From the NCBI GenBank assembly GCA_944329365.1, contig CALVIC010000009.1:1-46639 (forward strand): 46,639 bases of DNA, given 5' to 3'. The notes under the pieces are model-generated. The model was not told the DNA's origin. It searched no databases and was given only the letters and a program-made list of their open reading frames with translations. This stretch comes from an uncultured Bacilli bacterium. Its GTDB lineage: Bacteria; Bacillota_I; Bacilli_A; RF39; UBA660. The translations under genes and the position numbers were made by a program. Shown piece after piece: positions 25,464-33,883 of the stretch (positions are counted from its first letter, which is position 1; every line of letters starts with the position of its first letter).

Positions 25464-26165
25464 ATGGCTTATATATCACTTAAGGGAATAAACAAAATTT
25501 ATAAGATGGGCGAGGTTCAAATACAGGCTTTAAAAAATGCCGCCTTTACGATTGAAAAAGGCGAACTAGCAGTTATTTTGGGCCCGTCTGGAGCAGGAAA
25601 AACGACGGTTTTAAATATTTTAGGTGGGATGGATAGTTGTAATAGCGGGTCAGTTGTGGTCGATGGAAAAAATATTGAAAAATTAAATAAGAGGCAACTT
25701 GTATTATATAGAAGATATGATATTGGTTTTGTTTTTCAATTTTACAATTTGGTTCAGAATTTGACTGCTTTAGAAAACTGTCAGCTAGCTTCACAAATAT
25801 GTAAAGATCCTCTAGATCCAGCCGAATGTTTAAAGAGGGTTGGGCTTAAGGATAGGATGAATAATTTCCCGGCTCAACTTTCTGGCGGGGAGCAACAAAG
25901 AGTGGCGATTGCCCGGGCGATTGCGAAAAATCCGAAGTTACTTTTGTGTGACGAACCGACTGGAGCTTTAGATAGTAAAACTGGCCGAAAGATTTTAGAA
26001 CTTTTACAAGAGATGAGCCGAAAATACAATATGACAACGATTATCATTACACACAATTCACAAATTGCCGAAATTGCCGATAGAGTTATCGAAATGAAAA
26101 ATGGAACTGTAGTTAGCGAGAGAGTTAACGAAAATCCGAAGGATGTCAAGGAGATTGAATGGTAG
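25464..26165 (+). CDS. ABC transporter ATP-binding protein (MacB/LolD type)
   Basis: A 233-residue ATPase: Walker A GPSGAGKTT (40-48), Q-loop FVFQFYNLV, signature LSGGEQQRVAIARAIA, Walker B LLLCDEPTGALDS and H-loop ITHN. It powers the FtsX-type permease encoded directly downstream. The ATG at 25437 lies inside the likely -10 box (TATAAT, 25433-25438), and AGGAGGG stands 6 nt before ATG 25464, so translation starts at 25464. Its substrate is likely a lipoprotein, peptide or envelope signal rather than a small nutrient, as for other MacB-type systems. Confidence 0.93.
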   Translation: MAYISLKGINKIYKMGEVQIQALKNAAFTIEKGELAVILGPSGAGKTTVLNILGGMDSCNSGSVVVDGKNIEKLNKRQLVLYRRYDIGFVFQFYNLVQNLTALENCQLASQICKDPLDPAECLKRVGLKDRMNNFPAQLSGGEQQRVAIARAIAKNPKLLLCDEPTGALDSKTGRKILELLQEMSRKYNMTTIIITHNSQIAEIADRVIEMKNGTVVSERVNENPKDVKEIEW

Positions 26166-29100
26166 ATGTGGCTTTTATTTAAATCTTCTTTATTTAAAAT
26201 TAAAAAGGCAATTGGCAGGTTTTTATCGGTTGTTTTGATTGTAGCTTTAGGAACAGGATTTTTTGCCGGGCTTAGGGAAGCTTCGCCAGATATGATACAT
26301 ACAATCGATAAATACTTTGACGACAGTAATTTAATGGATTTTAAGGTTACATCGACAATGGGACTTAACGACGATGATATTAAATCGCTGGAAGAGCTCG
26401 ACAATGTCGATAAGGTCATACCTACCTACTCTTTGGATGTGATGAGTAAAGGTAAGACAATTAGGGTTCATGCGATTGAGGATGATGTAAACGAAGTCGT
26501 TTTGAAAGATGGCAGGATGCCAAAGAAGAGTTCTGAATGTTTGGCGGAAGATGGTAAATATAAAGTTGGTGAGATGATCAATTTCGAACTAGATAATTTA
26601 GATGATTATATGAGCATAAGTTCGTGTGAGGTTACGGGACTTATTACTACTCCTTTATATTTAGCCAAGGAAAAGGGAATCGCAAATATCGGTAATGGTA
26701 AGTTAGATTCATATGTTTATGTTTTAAAAGATGATTTTGATATGGAATACTACACAGAAGCTTATCTTTTAGCTAAGGGAAGCAAGGATGAGAAAGCTTA
26801 TAGTGATGAGTATAACGAGATGACTGAGAAATTAGATAGCGAGCTTGAGAAGCTTAAACCGATTAGAGAGACTAAACGATATGAGGAAATCTTACAAGAA
26901 ACAATGGATGAGATAAATAAGGCTGAGGCTGAGATTAACAACGAGCTTAATAGTGCGAGAGCGGAACTTGAGGCGGGCAAGAAGTCTTTGGATGATAATT
27001 ATAATGAGCTTATGGATTCAAAGGCAAAGCTCGATAGTGCGTTAAGTGATTTAAATAAGCAAGAACGTGACGGTATGAGTCAGATTGCTTCAGGAAGAAG
27101 GCAAATTACAGCAAGTAGAAATCAGATTTTGAATACTTTAAGTGGTTTTGGACTTGATGAGAGTAATTTAGATAGTTATATAGTTAATCTTAATAGTCAG
27201 ATTCAAAATTGCAAGGAGAATTGTGACGTTTTATCTACTCAGTATCAAAGTTTAGTTCAGTTACAAAATGGATTAAACGAGTTAAATTCAAAAGAAGATG
27301 AAATAGATAAAAATGAAAGTACTTTAAAGAAAGAAATTTCTAATGGAAGAGATAAAATTAATAAGAATTACAAGAGTGTCAATGATGGCATAGCTCAGGT
27401 TCAAAGTGGTTATGATGAATATAATGCCGGGGTTTTAGAACTTGAGTCAAGAGAGGATGAGGCTGAGCAAAAGATTGCTGAAGAGCGCGAAAAATTAGAT
27501 TTAATAGAAAAACCAGTATGGTATTTACTCGATAGAACAAGTAATAATGGATATACTAATTTCTATGATGATGCGAGTAAGGTCGAAGCTATTTCAAATG
27601 TATTCCCGATTTTCTTTATTTTAGTCGCAGGGCTTATATGTCTTAATACTTTAGGAAGATTAATCGAGGAAGAAAGAAGCGAGATTGGTATTTTAACTTC
27701 GCTTGGATATAGCAATTTCAAAATTACTTTAGGTTATATATTTTACTGTTTGATTGCAACGATTATTGGAGTTTCAGTGGGTCTTTCAGTGGGATATTAT
27801 TTAATTCCTTCGGTTATTTATGGAATTTATAATTCTAATTATGTAGTTCCTGATTTGATTATTGGCGCTAAACCTGTTTCATATACAGTTATTTTACTTT
27901 GTACTTCGGCTTTAATGGTCTCAGTGGCAATTTACGTATGTCTTAGGGAGCTTAGGGAAAAACCAGCAGTACTTCTTAGACCGAAGGCACCTAAAGAAGG
28001 TAAAAAGGTTTTACTTGAAAGATGGAAATTTGTCTGGAATAAACTTAGTTTTACTTGGAAGATTACAATTAGAAATATATTTAGGTATAAAAAAAGAGTT
28101 TTCATGACGATAATCGGAGTTGCCGGGTGTACGGCTTTATTGCTTACTGGTTTTGGTTTACGAGATGGTATTAATAGTATTGGTGATTTACAATACGGAA
28201 AGATTTTAAAATATGATGTTTTGGTTTCAGTTAGTGAAAATACCGAAGATATCAGCGATGATTTACAAGGTATTTTAGATAAGAATGATATTACTTCCCC
28301 TACTTTAATTAATCAAGAAGCCTTTACTTTTGAGACTAATAATAAGACTAATGATGTGTATATGCTAACGTTCGAGGATAAAAGTAAAGTTAATGATTAC
28401 ATAAGTTTAAATGATTGTGAAACCGGGGAGAAGCTTTCTTTACCTAACTATGGGGCGATTATAACTGAAAAGATGGCAAATTTACTTGGCGTAAGTAAAG
28501 GTGATTCAATTAAAATAAGAGATACTGACAATAATTTGCATGTTATTTATGTGGCTGGTATTTGTGAGAATTATGCAATGCATTATATTTATATGAGTTC
28601 AGAATACCGCGAAAAAGTATTTGATAGCGATGGCTACAACATGATTATGGGTAATTTAAGTAGTGACAAATACGATGATATCGCAACTAATTTACTTAAA
28701 GAAAATAATATTAATGCGGTTAATTATACTAATGATAATATCGAGACTTATAATTCGATTATCGATGGACTTAACAGTATTGTCTATTTAATTATTGGGG
28801 CTGCCCTACTTTTAGCAATTGTTGTTTTATATAATTTACTAATTATAAATATGAATGAAAGAAAAAGAGAGATTGCAACATTTAAGGTTTTAGGATTTAA
28901 GAATAAAGAGATTTCAAGTTATGTATATAGAGAAACTATTATATTAACCCTTATTGGTATTGCTGTAGGACTTGTTTTAGGAGTGATGCTTGATCAATAT
29001 GTAATTACTACAGCTGAGACTGATGAAATAATGTTCTTAAGGTCTATAAGTGTTTGGAGTTTCGTATTTGCGACAGTTTTAACTATTGTGTCTTCAATTG

Positions 29101-29174
29101 TCGTCGAATTATTTACTTATAATTATTTAAGAAAAGTGGATATGATCGAGTCTTTAAAGGCTTTGGATCAATAA
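26166..29174 (+). CDS. FtsX-type ABC permease with long extracellular coiled coil
   Basis: A 1002-residue permease whose ATG directly follows the ATPase stop. A first membrane helix (~17-38) leads to a large extracytoplasmic part with a MacB-like periplasmic domain and, at ~200-445, a long heptad-rich coiled coil (EEILQETMDEINKAEAEINNEL and following, with several DKNEST / KEISNGRDKI stretches). Helices near 475-600 form the first FtsX domain (FFILVAGLICLNTLGRLIEEERSEIGILTSLGYS). A second periplasmic region and FtsX domain end the protein (ERKREIATFKVLGF). MacB-type systems couple ATP use to mechanical movement outside the membrane; the coiled coil may reach a wall enzyme or peptide (inference). 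No regulator genes (two-component) are adjacent. Confidence 0.88.
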   Translation: MWLLFKSSLFKIKKAIGRFLSVVLIVALGTGFFAGLREASPDMIHTIDKYFDDSNLMDFKVTSTMGLNDDDIKSLEELDNVDKVIPTYSLDVMSKGKTIRVHAIEDDVNEVVLKDGRMPKKSSECLAEDGKYKVGEMINFELDNLDDYMSISSCEVTGLITTPLYLAKEKGIANIGNGKLDSYVYVLKDDFDMEYYTEAYLLAKGSKDEKAYSDEYNEMTEKLDSELEKLKPIRETKRYEEILQETMDEINKAEAEINNELNSARAELEAGKKSLDDNYNELMDSKAKLDSALSDLNKQERDGMSQIASGRRQITASRNQILNTLSGFGLDESNLDSYIVNLNSQIQNCKENCDVLSTQYQSLVQLQNGLNELNSKEDEIDKNESTLKKEISNGRDKINKNYKSVNDGIAQVQSGYDEYNAGVLELESREDEAEQKIAEEREKLDLIEKPVWYLLDRTSNNGYTNFYDDASKVEAISNVFPIFFILVAGLICLNTLGRLIEEERSEIGILTSLGYSNFKITLGYIFYCLIATIIGVSVGLSVGYYLIPSVIYGIYNSNYVVPDLIIGAKPVSYTVILLCTSALMVSVAIYVCLRELREKPAVLLRPKAPKEGKKVLLERWKFVWNKLSFTWKITIRNIFRYKKRVFMTIIGVAGCTALLLTGFGLRDGINSIGDLQYGKILKYDVLVSVSENTEDISDDLQGILDKNDITSPTLINQEAFTFETNNKTNDVYMLTFEDKSKVNDYISLNDCETGEKLSLPNYGAIITEKMANLLGVSKGDSIKIRDTDNNLHVIYVAGICENYAMHYIYMSSEYREKVFDSDGYNMIMGNLSSDKYDDIATNLLKENNINAVNYTNDNIETYNSIIDGLNSIVYLIIGAALLLAIVVLYNLLIINMNERKREIATFKVLGFKNKEISSYVYRETIILTLIGIAVGLVLGVMLDQYVITTAETDEIMFLRSISVWSFVFATVLTIVSSIVVELFTYNYLRKVDMIESLKALDQ

Positions 29175-29210
29175 TCCACTTTTTTAATGTAAAACTCTTT
29201 TGAACAATAA

Positions 29211-29233
29211 AAAAAGATTTATTAAATCTTTTT
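29211..29233. terminator. Shared terminator of tRNA-Arg(CCG) and the ABC operon
   Basis: Near-perfect palindrome AAAAAGATTTA-TTAAATCTTTTT. The minus strand gives a T-run after the tRNA, the plus strand gives one after the permease gene. Confidence 0.65.
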
Positions 29234-29245
29234 AGTATTCATATA

Positions 29246-29320
29246 TGGCGCCCAAAAGGAGAATCGAACTCCTATCTTTCCCTTCGGAGGGGAATACTCT
29301 ATCCATTGAGATATTTGGGC
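29246..29320 (-). tRNA. tRNA-Arg (anticodon CCG)
   Basis: Minus strand: acceptor GCCCAAA/TTTGGGC, anticodon stem TTCCC/GGGAA with loop CTCCGAA (CCG, codon CGG), T-arm AGGAG-TTCGATT-CTCCT, discriminator G and encoded CCA at 29246-29248. All stems pair. Confidence 0.93.
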
Positions 29321-29354
29321 TCATATATATTATATCATATACATGATTTATTTA

Positions 29355-29381
29355 ATAAAAAAATCAGAATAAATCTGATTT
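29355..29381 (-). terminator. Terminator of the ftsY-herA operon
   Basis: Minus strand AAATCAGA-TTTAT-TCTGATTT followed by TTTTATT. It ends the operon after the 144-aa gene. Confidence 0.8.
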
Positions 29382-29815
29382 TATAGGTTTGTTTGAACTT
29401 CAACGTCGACACTCCTAGCTGTAAATAAGTTTACGTTGGTTTTTATATAAAGGGTTTTACTTGCTTCTTCAGTTATGGTACTACCTAAATAAGATGTTAT
29501 ACTGGCAATTTCATTTTTATCGCTATCTCTAAAGGTCATTGTTATGGGAGAGATGGATAAAATATTAGAAGTTAGATTTGTGACTTTTGAAGTTACTACA
29601 TACTCGCCTTTTTCTTCATTTATTTTAATATCACTAAATAGTAAGTGATTTTGAACAACTGATTTTAATTTTATTTCTTCTAAGGTTTGAACGGTTGCAA
29701 CTGTATTGGGTTTTATAAGAATGTAATTTATCCAAAGAAGGATGGCGAGGATTGCTAATAATGAAATTATAATTATTAATATTTTGTTTGCTGGCCTTAT
29801 TTCTTTTTCGCGCAT
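29381..29815 (-). CDS. Membrane-anchored protein with FxLYD-like ectodomain
   Basis: A 144-residue protein with one N-terminal membrane helix (~11-30) and a small beta-sandwich outside (VVQNHLLFSDIKINEEKGEYVVTSKVTNLTSNILSISPITMTFRDSDKNEI). The pattern resembles FxLYD-type domains, which often sit on Gram-positive anchored proteins, but this is a fold-level guess. It starts 2 bp after the HerA-like gene stop, so the two are coupled. Function unknown. Confidence 0.7.
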   Translation of the reverse strand: MREKEIRPANKILIIIISLLAILAILLWINYILIKPNTVATVQTLEEIKLKSVVQNHLLFSDIKINEEKGEYVVTSKVTNLTSNILSISPITMTFRDSDKNEIASITSYLGSTITEEASKTLYIKTNVNLFTARSVDVEVQTNL

Positions 29816-29817
29816 TT

Positions 29818-31572
29818 TTAGTTAGCTTGCCATGTTCTAACAACGTCACAACTACTACTTGACGGAGCTGGATCTGGCATTTGCATTCTAACGATTGTCG
29901 GTATTTTAAAAGCTGAACCAAAGGCCATACAAGTTCCTGGCTGCAATGTTTTTTGTTTTTCGACGATGTCGGCACTGATGTTTGGAAGCATTTTAGTGAT
30001 ATAGTCGAGATCTCTTGGGTGGGTTATTTTAAAGATTAAGAAGTTCGCACACTGAGATATAACGGTATCTGATATTTCAACTGGTCTTTGAGAGATTAGG
30101 TTGAACATAAGTCCGTATTTACGTCCTTCTTTAGCGGCTCTTTCGAAGATGTTGTAACCGATTAATTCGACATCACCATCTCTTTGAACGTATCTATGAG
30201 CCTCTTCGACAAAGATGTGGAATGGAATTGAGGCACGATCTTTTAATTTTTTAGCAAAGTTAAATAACATTTTAGTGTATATTTTAACTACTACTTTAGC
30301 AAACCAGTCTTCGACATCTTCGAGGTTGAAGTTGATGATTTGAGCTTTACGACCATTTTTCGCAACTAATGTTGCTATATAATTTTCCATGGTTATAAAG
30401 TTTGGATATCTCAAGTAGCGGGAGTTTTCAGAAATGGTCAATGAGTGAAGACGAACTTTTAATGTAATAGCATCGGCATATGTTTCTTCGTTATTTAAAA
30501 GTCCTTCACTAATTAAAGTAAATTCTAAAGCTTTTTCAAGATCTTCTAGAGTATAATATTTGGTTTCTTTTGGTTCGTAAGTGTCTAGTGATTCATCAAT
30601 AAAGCTAGTTACATATTCAGTCATTAAAATGCTTTCTGGGAACTGTCCGTGAGTATCGATAGTAAAACATTCTCTAAATTTACGGGTATAGCCGATTCCT
30701 TGTACTGGAGCTTCTAGATTGAACTGCGGAGTTGAACAAGTAGCTAGAATTTTGAAGACGTCATTACGTTTACTACTTGCGGTTTGATTTGTATATAAAA
30801 TTGTCATTATGGCTTTGGCAATTAAATGATTTTTATATTTTAAAGATAAATCATCTTCTGAGGCGAAAATGGTAACTAATTTAAGCATTCTTTCGATTAT
30901 GGTTAATTGTGAGTGTTTATCGGCGCGTAATAATAGGGCCATGTCGTCGATATCCATAAGCCAAAGTGGGATACTTAAGATTTCACCGTCAGTTTGATTG
31001 ACATTGGTCGTGTAAAATTTAAAACCTAAGTTAGGGTTTACTTTATCTATATTTTGAAGAGCGTTGTGGTATTCACCATAAGCATCAAAGATGAAGATGT
31101 TGGCTCTAAACGGTAATAGTTTTGGATTTGAAAAGACATTTTGTAAGAGTCTTGCTACTCCGCATGATTTACCAGAACCACTGTTTCCAAATATAGCCAT
31201 ATGACTACTAAACAGGTCATTAATATCAACTCTGATTTTGTTTCCTTCATATAAAGGACTATCACCTAAGACAAAGGTAGATGGAGTATCTTCACCGACT
31301 AACATTCCAACTTCTTCAGGGGTGATTAGGCGAAGAGAGGCATTAAAGGTTGGTTTACGAATGACACCACCGATAAACTTACCGTTTGTGATTTCACCGA
31401 GAAATCTAATTTTGATTATTTCGTCGTTGATGTCTTCAACTTCACCCAAGACTTTTTTGTCGCCATCTTCGAAGACGACATGCATATTCATAATATTGGT
31501 GTTCAATCCACCTTCAGCAGCTATTTTAACGTGAGCTTCTGTATCACTTATAAAAACAATTTTTCCAAACAT
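29818..31572 (-). CDS. herA: HerA-like DNA translocase (DUF87 ATPase)
   Basis: A 584-residue FtsK/HerA-superfamily ATPase. The N-terminal ~90 residues form a HAS-type beta barrel (KIVFISDTEAHVKI, VLGEVEDINDEIIKIRFLG). The motor has Walker A GNSGSGKSCGV near 129-139, Walker B FHIFVEEAHRY and the RxYGLMFNLISQRP sensor region. HerA homologues pump or unwind DNA as hexamers, usually with the NurA nuclease. No nurA or mre11-rad50 gene lies beside it, and the C-terminus ends in an unusual Ser-rich PDPAPSSSSCDVV. It follows ylxM by 10 bp in the ftsY operon. Confidence 0.88.
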   Translation of the reverse strand: MFGKIVFISDTEAHVKIAAEGGLNTNIMNMHVVFEDGDKKVLGEVEDINDEIIKIRFLGEITNGKFIGGVIRKPTFNASLRLITPEEVGMLVGEDTPSTFVLGDSPLYEGNKIRVDINDLFSSHMAIFGNSGSGKSCGVARLLQNVFSNPKLLPFRANIFIFDAYGEYHNALQNIDKVNPNLGFKFYTTNVNQTDGEILSIPLWLMDIDDMALLLRADKHSQLTIIERMLKLVTIFASEDDLSLKYKNHLIAKAIMTILYTNQTASSKRNDVFKILATCSTPQFNLEAPVQGIGYTRKFRECFTIDTHGQFPESILMTEYVTSFIDESLDTYEPKETKYYTLEDLEKALEFTLISEGLLNNEETYADAITLKVRLHSLTISENSRYLRYPNFITMENYIATLVAKNGRKAQIINFNLEDVEDWFAKVVVKIYTKMLFNFAKKLKDRASIPFHIFVEEAHRYVQRDGDVELIGYNIFERAAKEGRKYGLMFNLISQRPVEISDTVISQCANFLIFKITHPRDLDYITKMLPNISADIVEKQKTLQPGTCMAFGSAFKIPTIVRMQMPDPAPSSSSCDVVRTWQAN

Positions 31573-31582
31573 GATTATCCTC

Positions 31583-31873
31583 CTATATTAATTCTTCTAT
31601 TTGTTTTTTTAAATTTTCATCAATGTTTTTGATTAGTTTTTTTATCTCTTTTGATTTTTTTATTAACTCTAGTTTGTCTTCATAGTATTTTAATTTGTCT
31701 TCTGCGACTTTCAATTGCCGGTATATCGCATTACGAGTGATTCCTTCTTCTTCGCTTATTTCAGATAAGCTTAGATTGTTGAAATAATAAGCTTCGAAAT
31801 AAAATTTTTGCTTGCTTGTTAAAAGTTCACCGTAATAATCGTATAAATTTATATAGTATAAGGTTTTATCCAT
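31583..31873 (-). CDS. ylxM: YlxM-like SRP-associated HTH protein
   Basis: A 96-residue helix-turn-helix protein of the UPF0122/YlxM family: YYGELLTSKQKFYFEAYYFNNLSLSEISEEEGITRNAIYRQLKVAEDKL. YlxM stimulates the signal recognition particle GTPase system and is usually encoded beside ffh or ftsY, as here. Its start overlaps the preceding small membrane gene by 8 bp. Confidence 0.9.
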   Translation of the reverse strand: MDKTLYYINLYDYYGELLTSKQKFYFEAYYFNNLSLSEISEEEGITRNAIYRQLKVAEDKLKYYEDKLELIKKSKEIKKLIKNIDENLKKQIEELI

Positions 31874-32111
31874 TTATAATCCTGACAATGGCAAAGACCA
31901 TAATGAGCAGTCCAACAACGGCATATATAGCTGTCATGGCTTTTCTTTTATACTCTTTTTGGTTGTTATAGGCCATTACTAGTAAAGTTATCCCGGCAAG
32001 GATTTCACTATAGTTTAAAAGTTTATTATAAAAACAGGTAACTATAAGCATAGCCAAGAGAATTATAGCTAAAACTAATTGTATTTTTAGTCCGACACTT
32101 AACTTTTTCAT
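31866..32111 (-). CDS. Small three-helix membrane protein
   Basis: An 81-residue protein with hydrophobic helices near 8-27, 32-48 and 58-76. The start is ATG 32111: GGAGGA lies 5 nt ahead, and the start follows the ftsY stop by one base (TAA-C-ATG). A longer frame from 32156 exists but has no such site. The family is not recognised. Its place between ftsY and ylxM suggests a membrane role near protein targeting, which is inference only. Confidence 0.75.
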   Translation of the reverse strand: MKKLSVGLKIQLVLAIILLAMLIVTCFYNKLLNYSEILAGITLLVMAYNNQKEYKRKAMTAIYAVVGLLIMVFAIVRIING

Positions 32112-32112
32112 G

Positions 32113-33093
32113 TTAGTCCTCCATTTCTTTGAATAAACCATAGATGTATTTTTCAATGTCGAAGACTCTTAGATCTTCTTCTTTTTCGCCAAGGCCGACG
32201 AATTTTACAGGGATACCAGTACTATCTTTGATAGCTAAAACGATTCCACCTTTGGCAGTTCCGTCGAGTTTGGTTAAAACGATTCCGGTTATATTGGTGA
32301 TTTCTTTAAAGTTTTTAGCTTGAGAAACACCGTTTTGGCCAGTTGTTGCATCAATAACAAGTAAGGTTTCGTGCGGGGCACCTGGTATTAATTTACCGAT
32401 TACTTTATTAACTTTTTCAAGTTCTTTCATAAGGTTTACTTTGTTTTGGAGCCTTCCAGCTGTATCGATTAAAACGACATCGTAGTTTTCGTTTTTGGCT
32501 TTAGTTACGCCTTCATACATGACACTTACTGGGTCTGTTTCCTTTTCTTTGTGGGTGACAATGTCGACTCCTACTCTATCTGCCCAGATATTTAACTGTT
32601 CAGTGGCTCCAGCTCTAAATGTGTCACCAGCTATCATCAAAACTTTTTTGCCTTCCTTTTTTAGCTTACTGGCAAGTTTACCAATGGTTGTTGTTTTACC
32701 AGCTCCGTTGACACCGACAAACAAGATAACTGTTGGCCCTTCTTCGGCGTAGTTTATTTTATTTACAATAATATCGTTATCGACATAGATTATAAACATT
32801 TCGTCGACGATGATGTTTTGAAGTTCCTGTGGTCCTTCGATTTTCTCTTTTTTTACTCTTGTTTTTAGTCTGTCGATTATTTTCATGACCGTGTCGACAC
32901 CGATATCGGCCATAATAAAAATCTCTTCTAATTCGTCAAAGTAATCATCATCTATTTTGGTGTAGTGTTTATTTAAATTGATAAGTGAGGTTAGAAAATT
33001 TTGCCTTGTTTTCTCTAGTCCTTCACTATAAGCTTCTGTCTCTTTTTTTTCTTCTTTCTTAAAAATGTTTTTAAATTTATCGAATAATCCCAT
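32113..33093 (-). CDS. ftsY: Signal recognition particle receptor FtsY
   Basis: A ~326-residue SRP-family GTPase that docks ribosome-SRP complexes to the membrane. Seen: an amphipathic start MGLFDKFKNIFKK, the N domain, P-loop GVNGAGKTTTIGKLA, the insertion-box GDTFRAGATEQL, DTAGRLQN, TKLDGTAKGG and the C-terminal GLGEKEEDLRVFD. The acidic A-domain is very short. ATG 33093 has AGGAGA 7 nt upstream and gives the normal N-terminus; the 18 codons upstream are not protein-like. It leads an operon with the small membrane protein, ylxM, the herA-like gene and the anchored protein. Confidence 0.96.
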   Translation of the reverse strand: MGLFDKFKNIFKKEEKKETEAYSEGLEKTRQNFLTSLINLNKHYTKIDDDYFDELEEIFIMADIGVDTVMKIIDRLKTRVKKEKIEGPQELQNIIVDEMFIIYVDNDIIVNKINYAEEGPTVILFVGVNGAGKTTTIGKLASKLKKEGKKVLMIAGDTFRAGATEQLNIWADRVGVDIVTHKEKETDPVSVMYEGVTKAKNENYDVVLIDTAGRLQNKVNLMKELEKVNKVIGKLIPGAPHETLLVIDATTGQNGVSQAKNFKEITNITGIVLTKLDGTAKGGIVLAIKDSTGIPVKFVGLGEKEEDLRVFDIEKYIYGLFKEMED

Positions 33094-33118
33094 ATCATAC
33101 TCTCCTATTACATAGTTA

Positions 33119-33147
33119 ATTTTACAACAGATAATTAAATAAAGCAA
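33119..33147 (-). promoter_or_regulatory. Promoter of the ftsY operon
   Basis: Minus strand TTGCTT (33142-33147), 17 nt, TAAAAT (33119-33124), 26 bp before the ftsY start. Confidence 0.55.
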
Positions 33148-33148
33148 G

Positions 33149-33185
33149 AAAATTAAAAGAAAAAAGAGGATTTTACAACCTCTTT
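33149..33185 (-). terminator. Terminator after the DPYEKLYY gene pair
   Basis: Minus strand AAAGAGG-TTGTAAAAT-CCTCTTT followed by TTTCTTTTAATTTT. It separates the hypothetical pair from ftsY. Confidence 0.7.
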
Positions 33186-33880
33186 GGCTTGAAATGATTA
33201 TTGCTTAAATAATGATTAATCGTTCCGTCAATGGCCAAAATAAAACTTTTCTCATCTACTTTGTTATGACTAATTTTACTTTCGATGTTTTTTGCTATAT
33301 AAATTTGGCTATAATTAGAAAGTTCAATTAAAGAATTGATGTTTAAACTTAATACCTCTGGCAAAATATTCGATAAGATAGCAATATATTCTTCGGGAAA
33401 GGTAACGTATGTTTTTAATATTTGATATGTTTTTTTGTCTAAAGTATTTAGTTTTTGAGCTTGAAGAGTACATTTGGCCGTAGTGGACGGATATTTTTCT
33501 AGAAGCTTATCGGTTTTTTCAGAAAATATATTTTCATCTAGTGATTTTAAATAATATAATTTTTCGTAGGGGTCAGTTACGTTTGATGAATTTAGAACAC
33601 TGTAAATGTAAAGCTTACGCCTTGTCACACTTATTAATGGAGTCACAAAGGTTTTAGCATTTTCAATATAATCTTTATATTCTAAATTGCTTGTACTAAT
33701 AAAGGCAAGGTCAAACAATGTCATATAAGCTCTTTGTTCTTCAGCTTCTTCGTATTCCATAAGCTTAACTAAAAGTTTTTTATCGATTACCGAGTCAGAT
33801 TCGTTTGCTTGGTTTAATTTGACATAAATTTCGTATTTTAAGAGATTGATATGTTCGTTAAATGCTTTATATATATCCAT
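33173..33880 (-). CDS. Hypothetical protein B of a tandem paralogous pair
   Basis: A 235-residue soluble, helical protein that I cannot assign. Around residues 99-130 it has SSNVTDPYEKLYYLKSLDENIFS followed by a YPSTT; the upstream gene has the same NVTDPYEKLYY block and YPAT at the same relative spacing. Outside this block similarity is weak, so the genes are old paralogues or share one conserved domain. It starts 3 bp after the partner's stop and is followed by a terminator, so the pair is a two-gene unit. No catalytic residues, membrane helices or signal peptide are seen. Confidence 0.75.
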   Translation of the reverse strand: MDIYKAFNEHINLLKYEIYVKLNQANESDSVIDKKLLVKLMEYEEAEEQRAYMTLFDLAFISTSNLEYKDYIENAKTFVTPLISVTRRKLYIYSVLNSSNVTDPYEKLYYLKSLDENIFSEKTDKLLEKYPSTTAKCTLQAQKLNTLDKKTYQILKTYVTFPEEYIAILSNILPEVLSLNINSLIELSNYSQIYIAKNIESKISHNKVDEKSFILAIDGTINHYLSNNHFKPKRL

Positions 33881-33883
33881 TTT

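Noticed and set aside
33094-33147. 18-codon N-terminal extension of FtsY
   Set aside because: The ribosome site is next to ATG 33093, the usual FtsY start MGLFDKFK begins there, and the extension overlaps the promoter.
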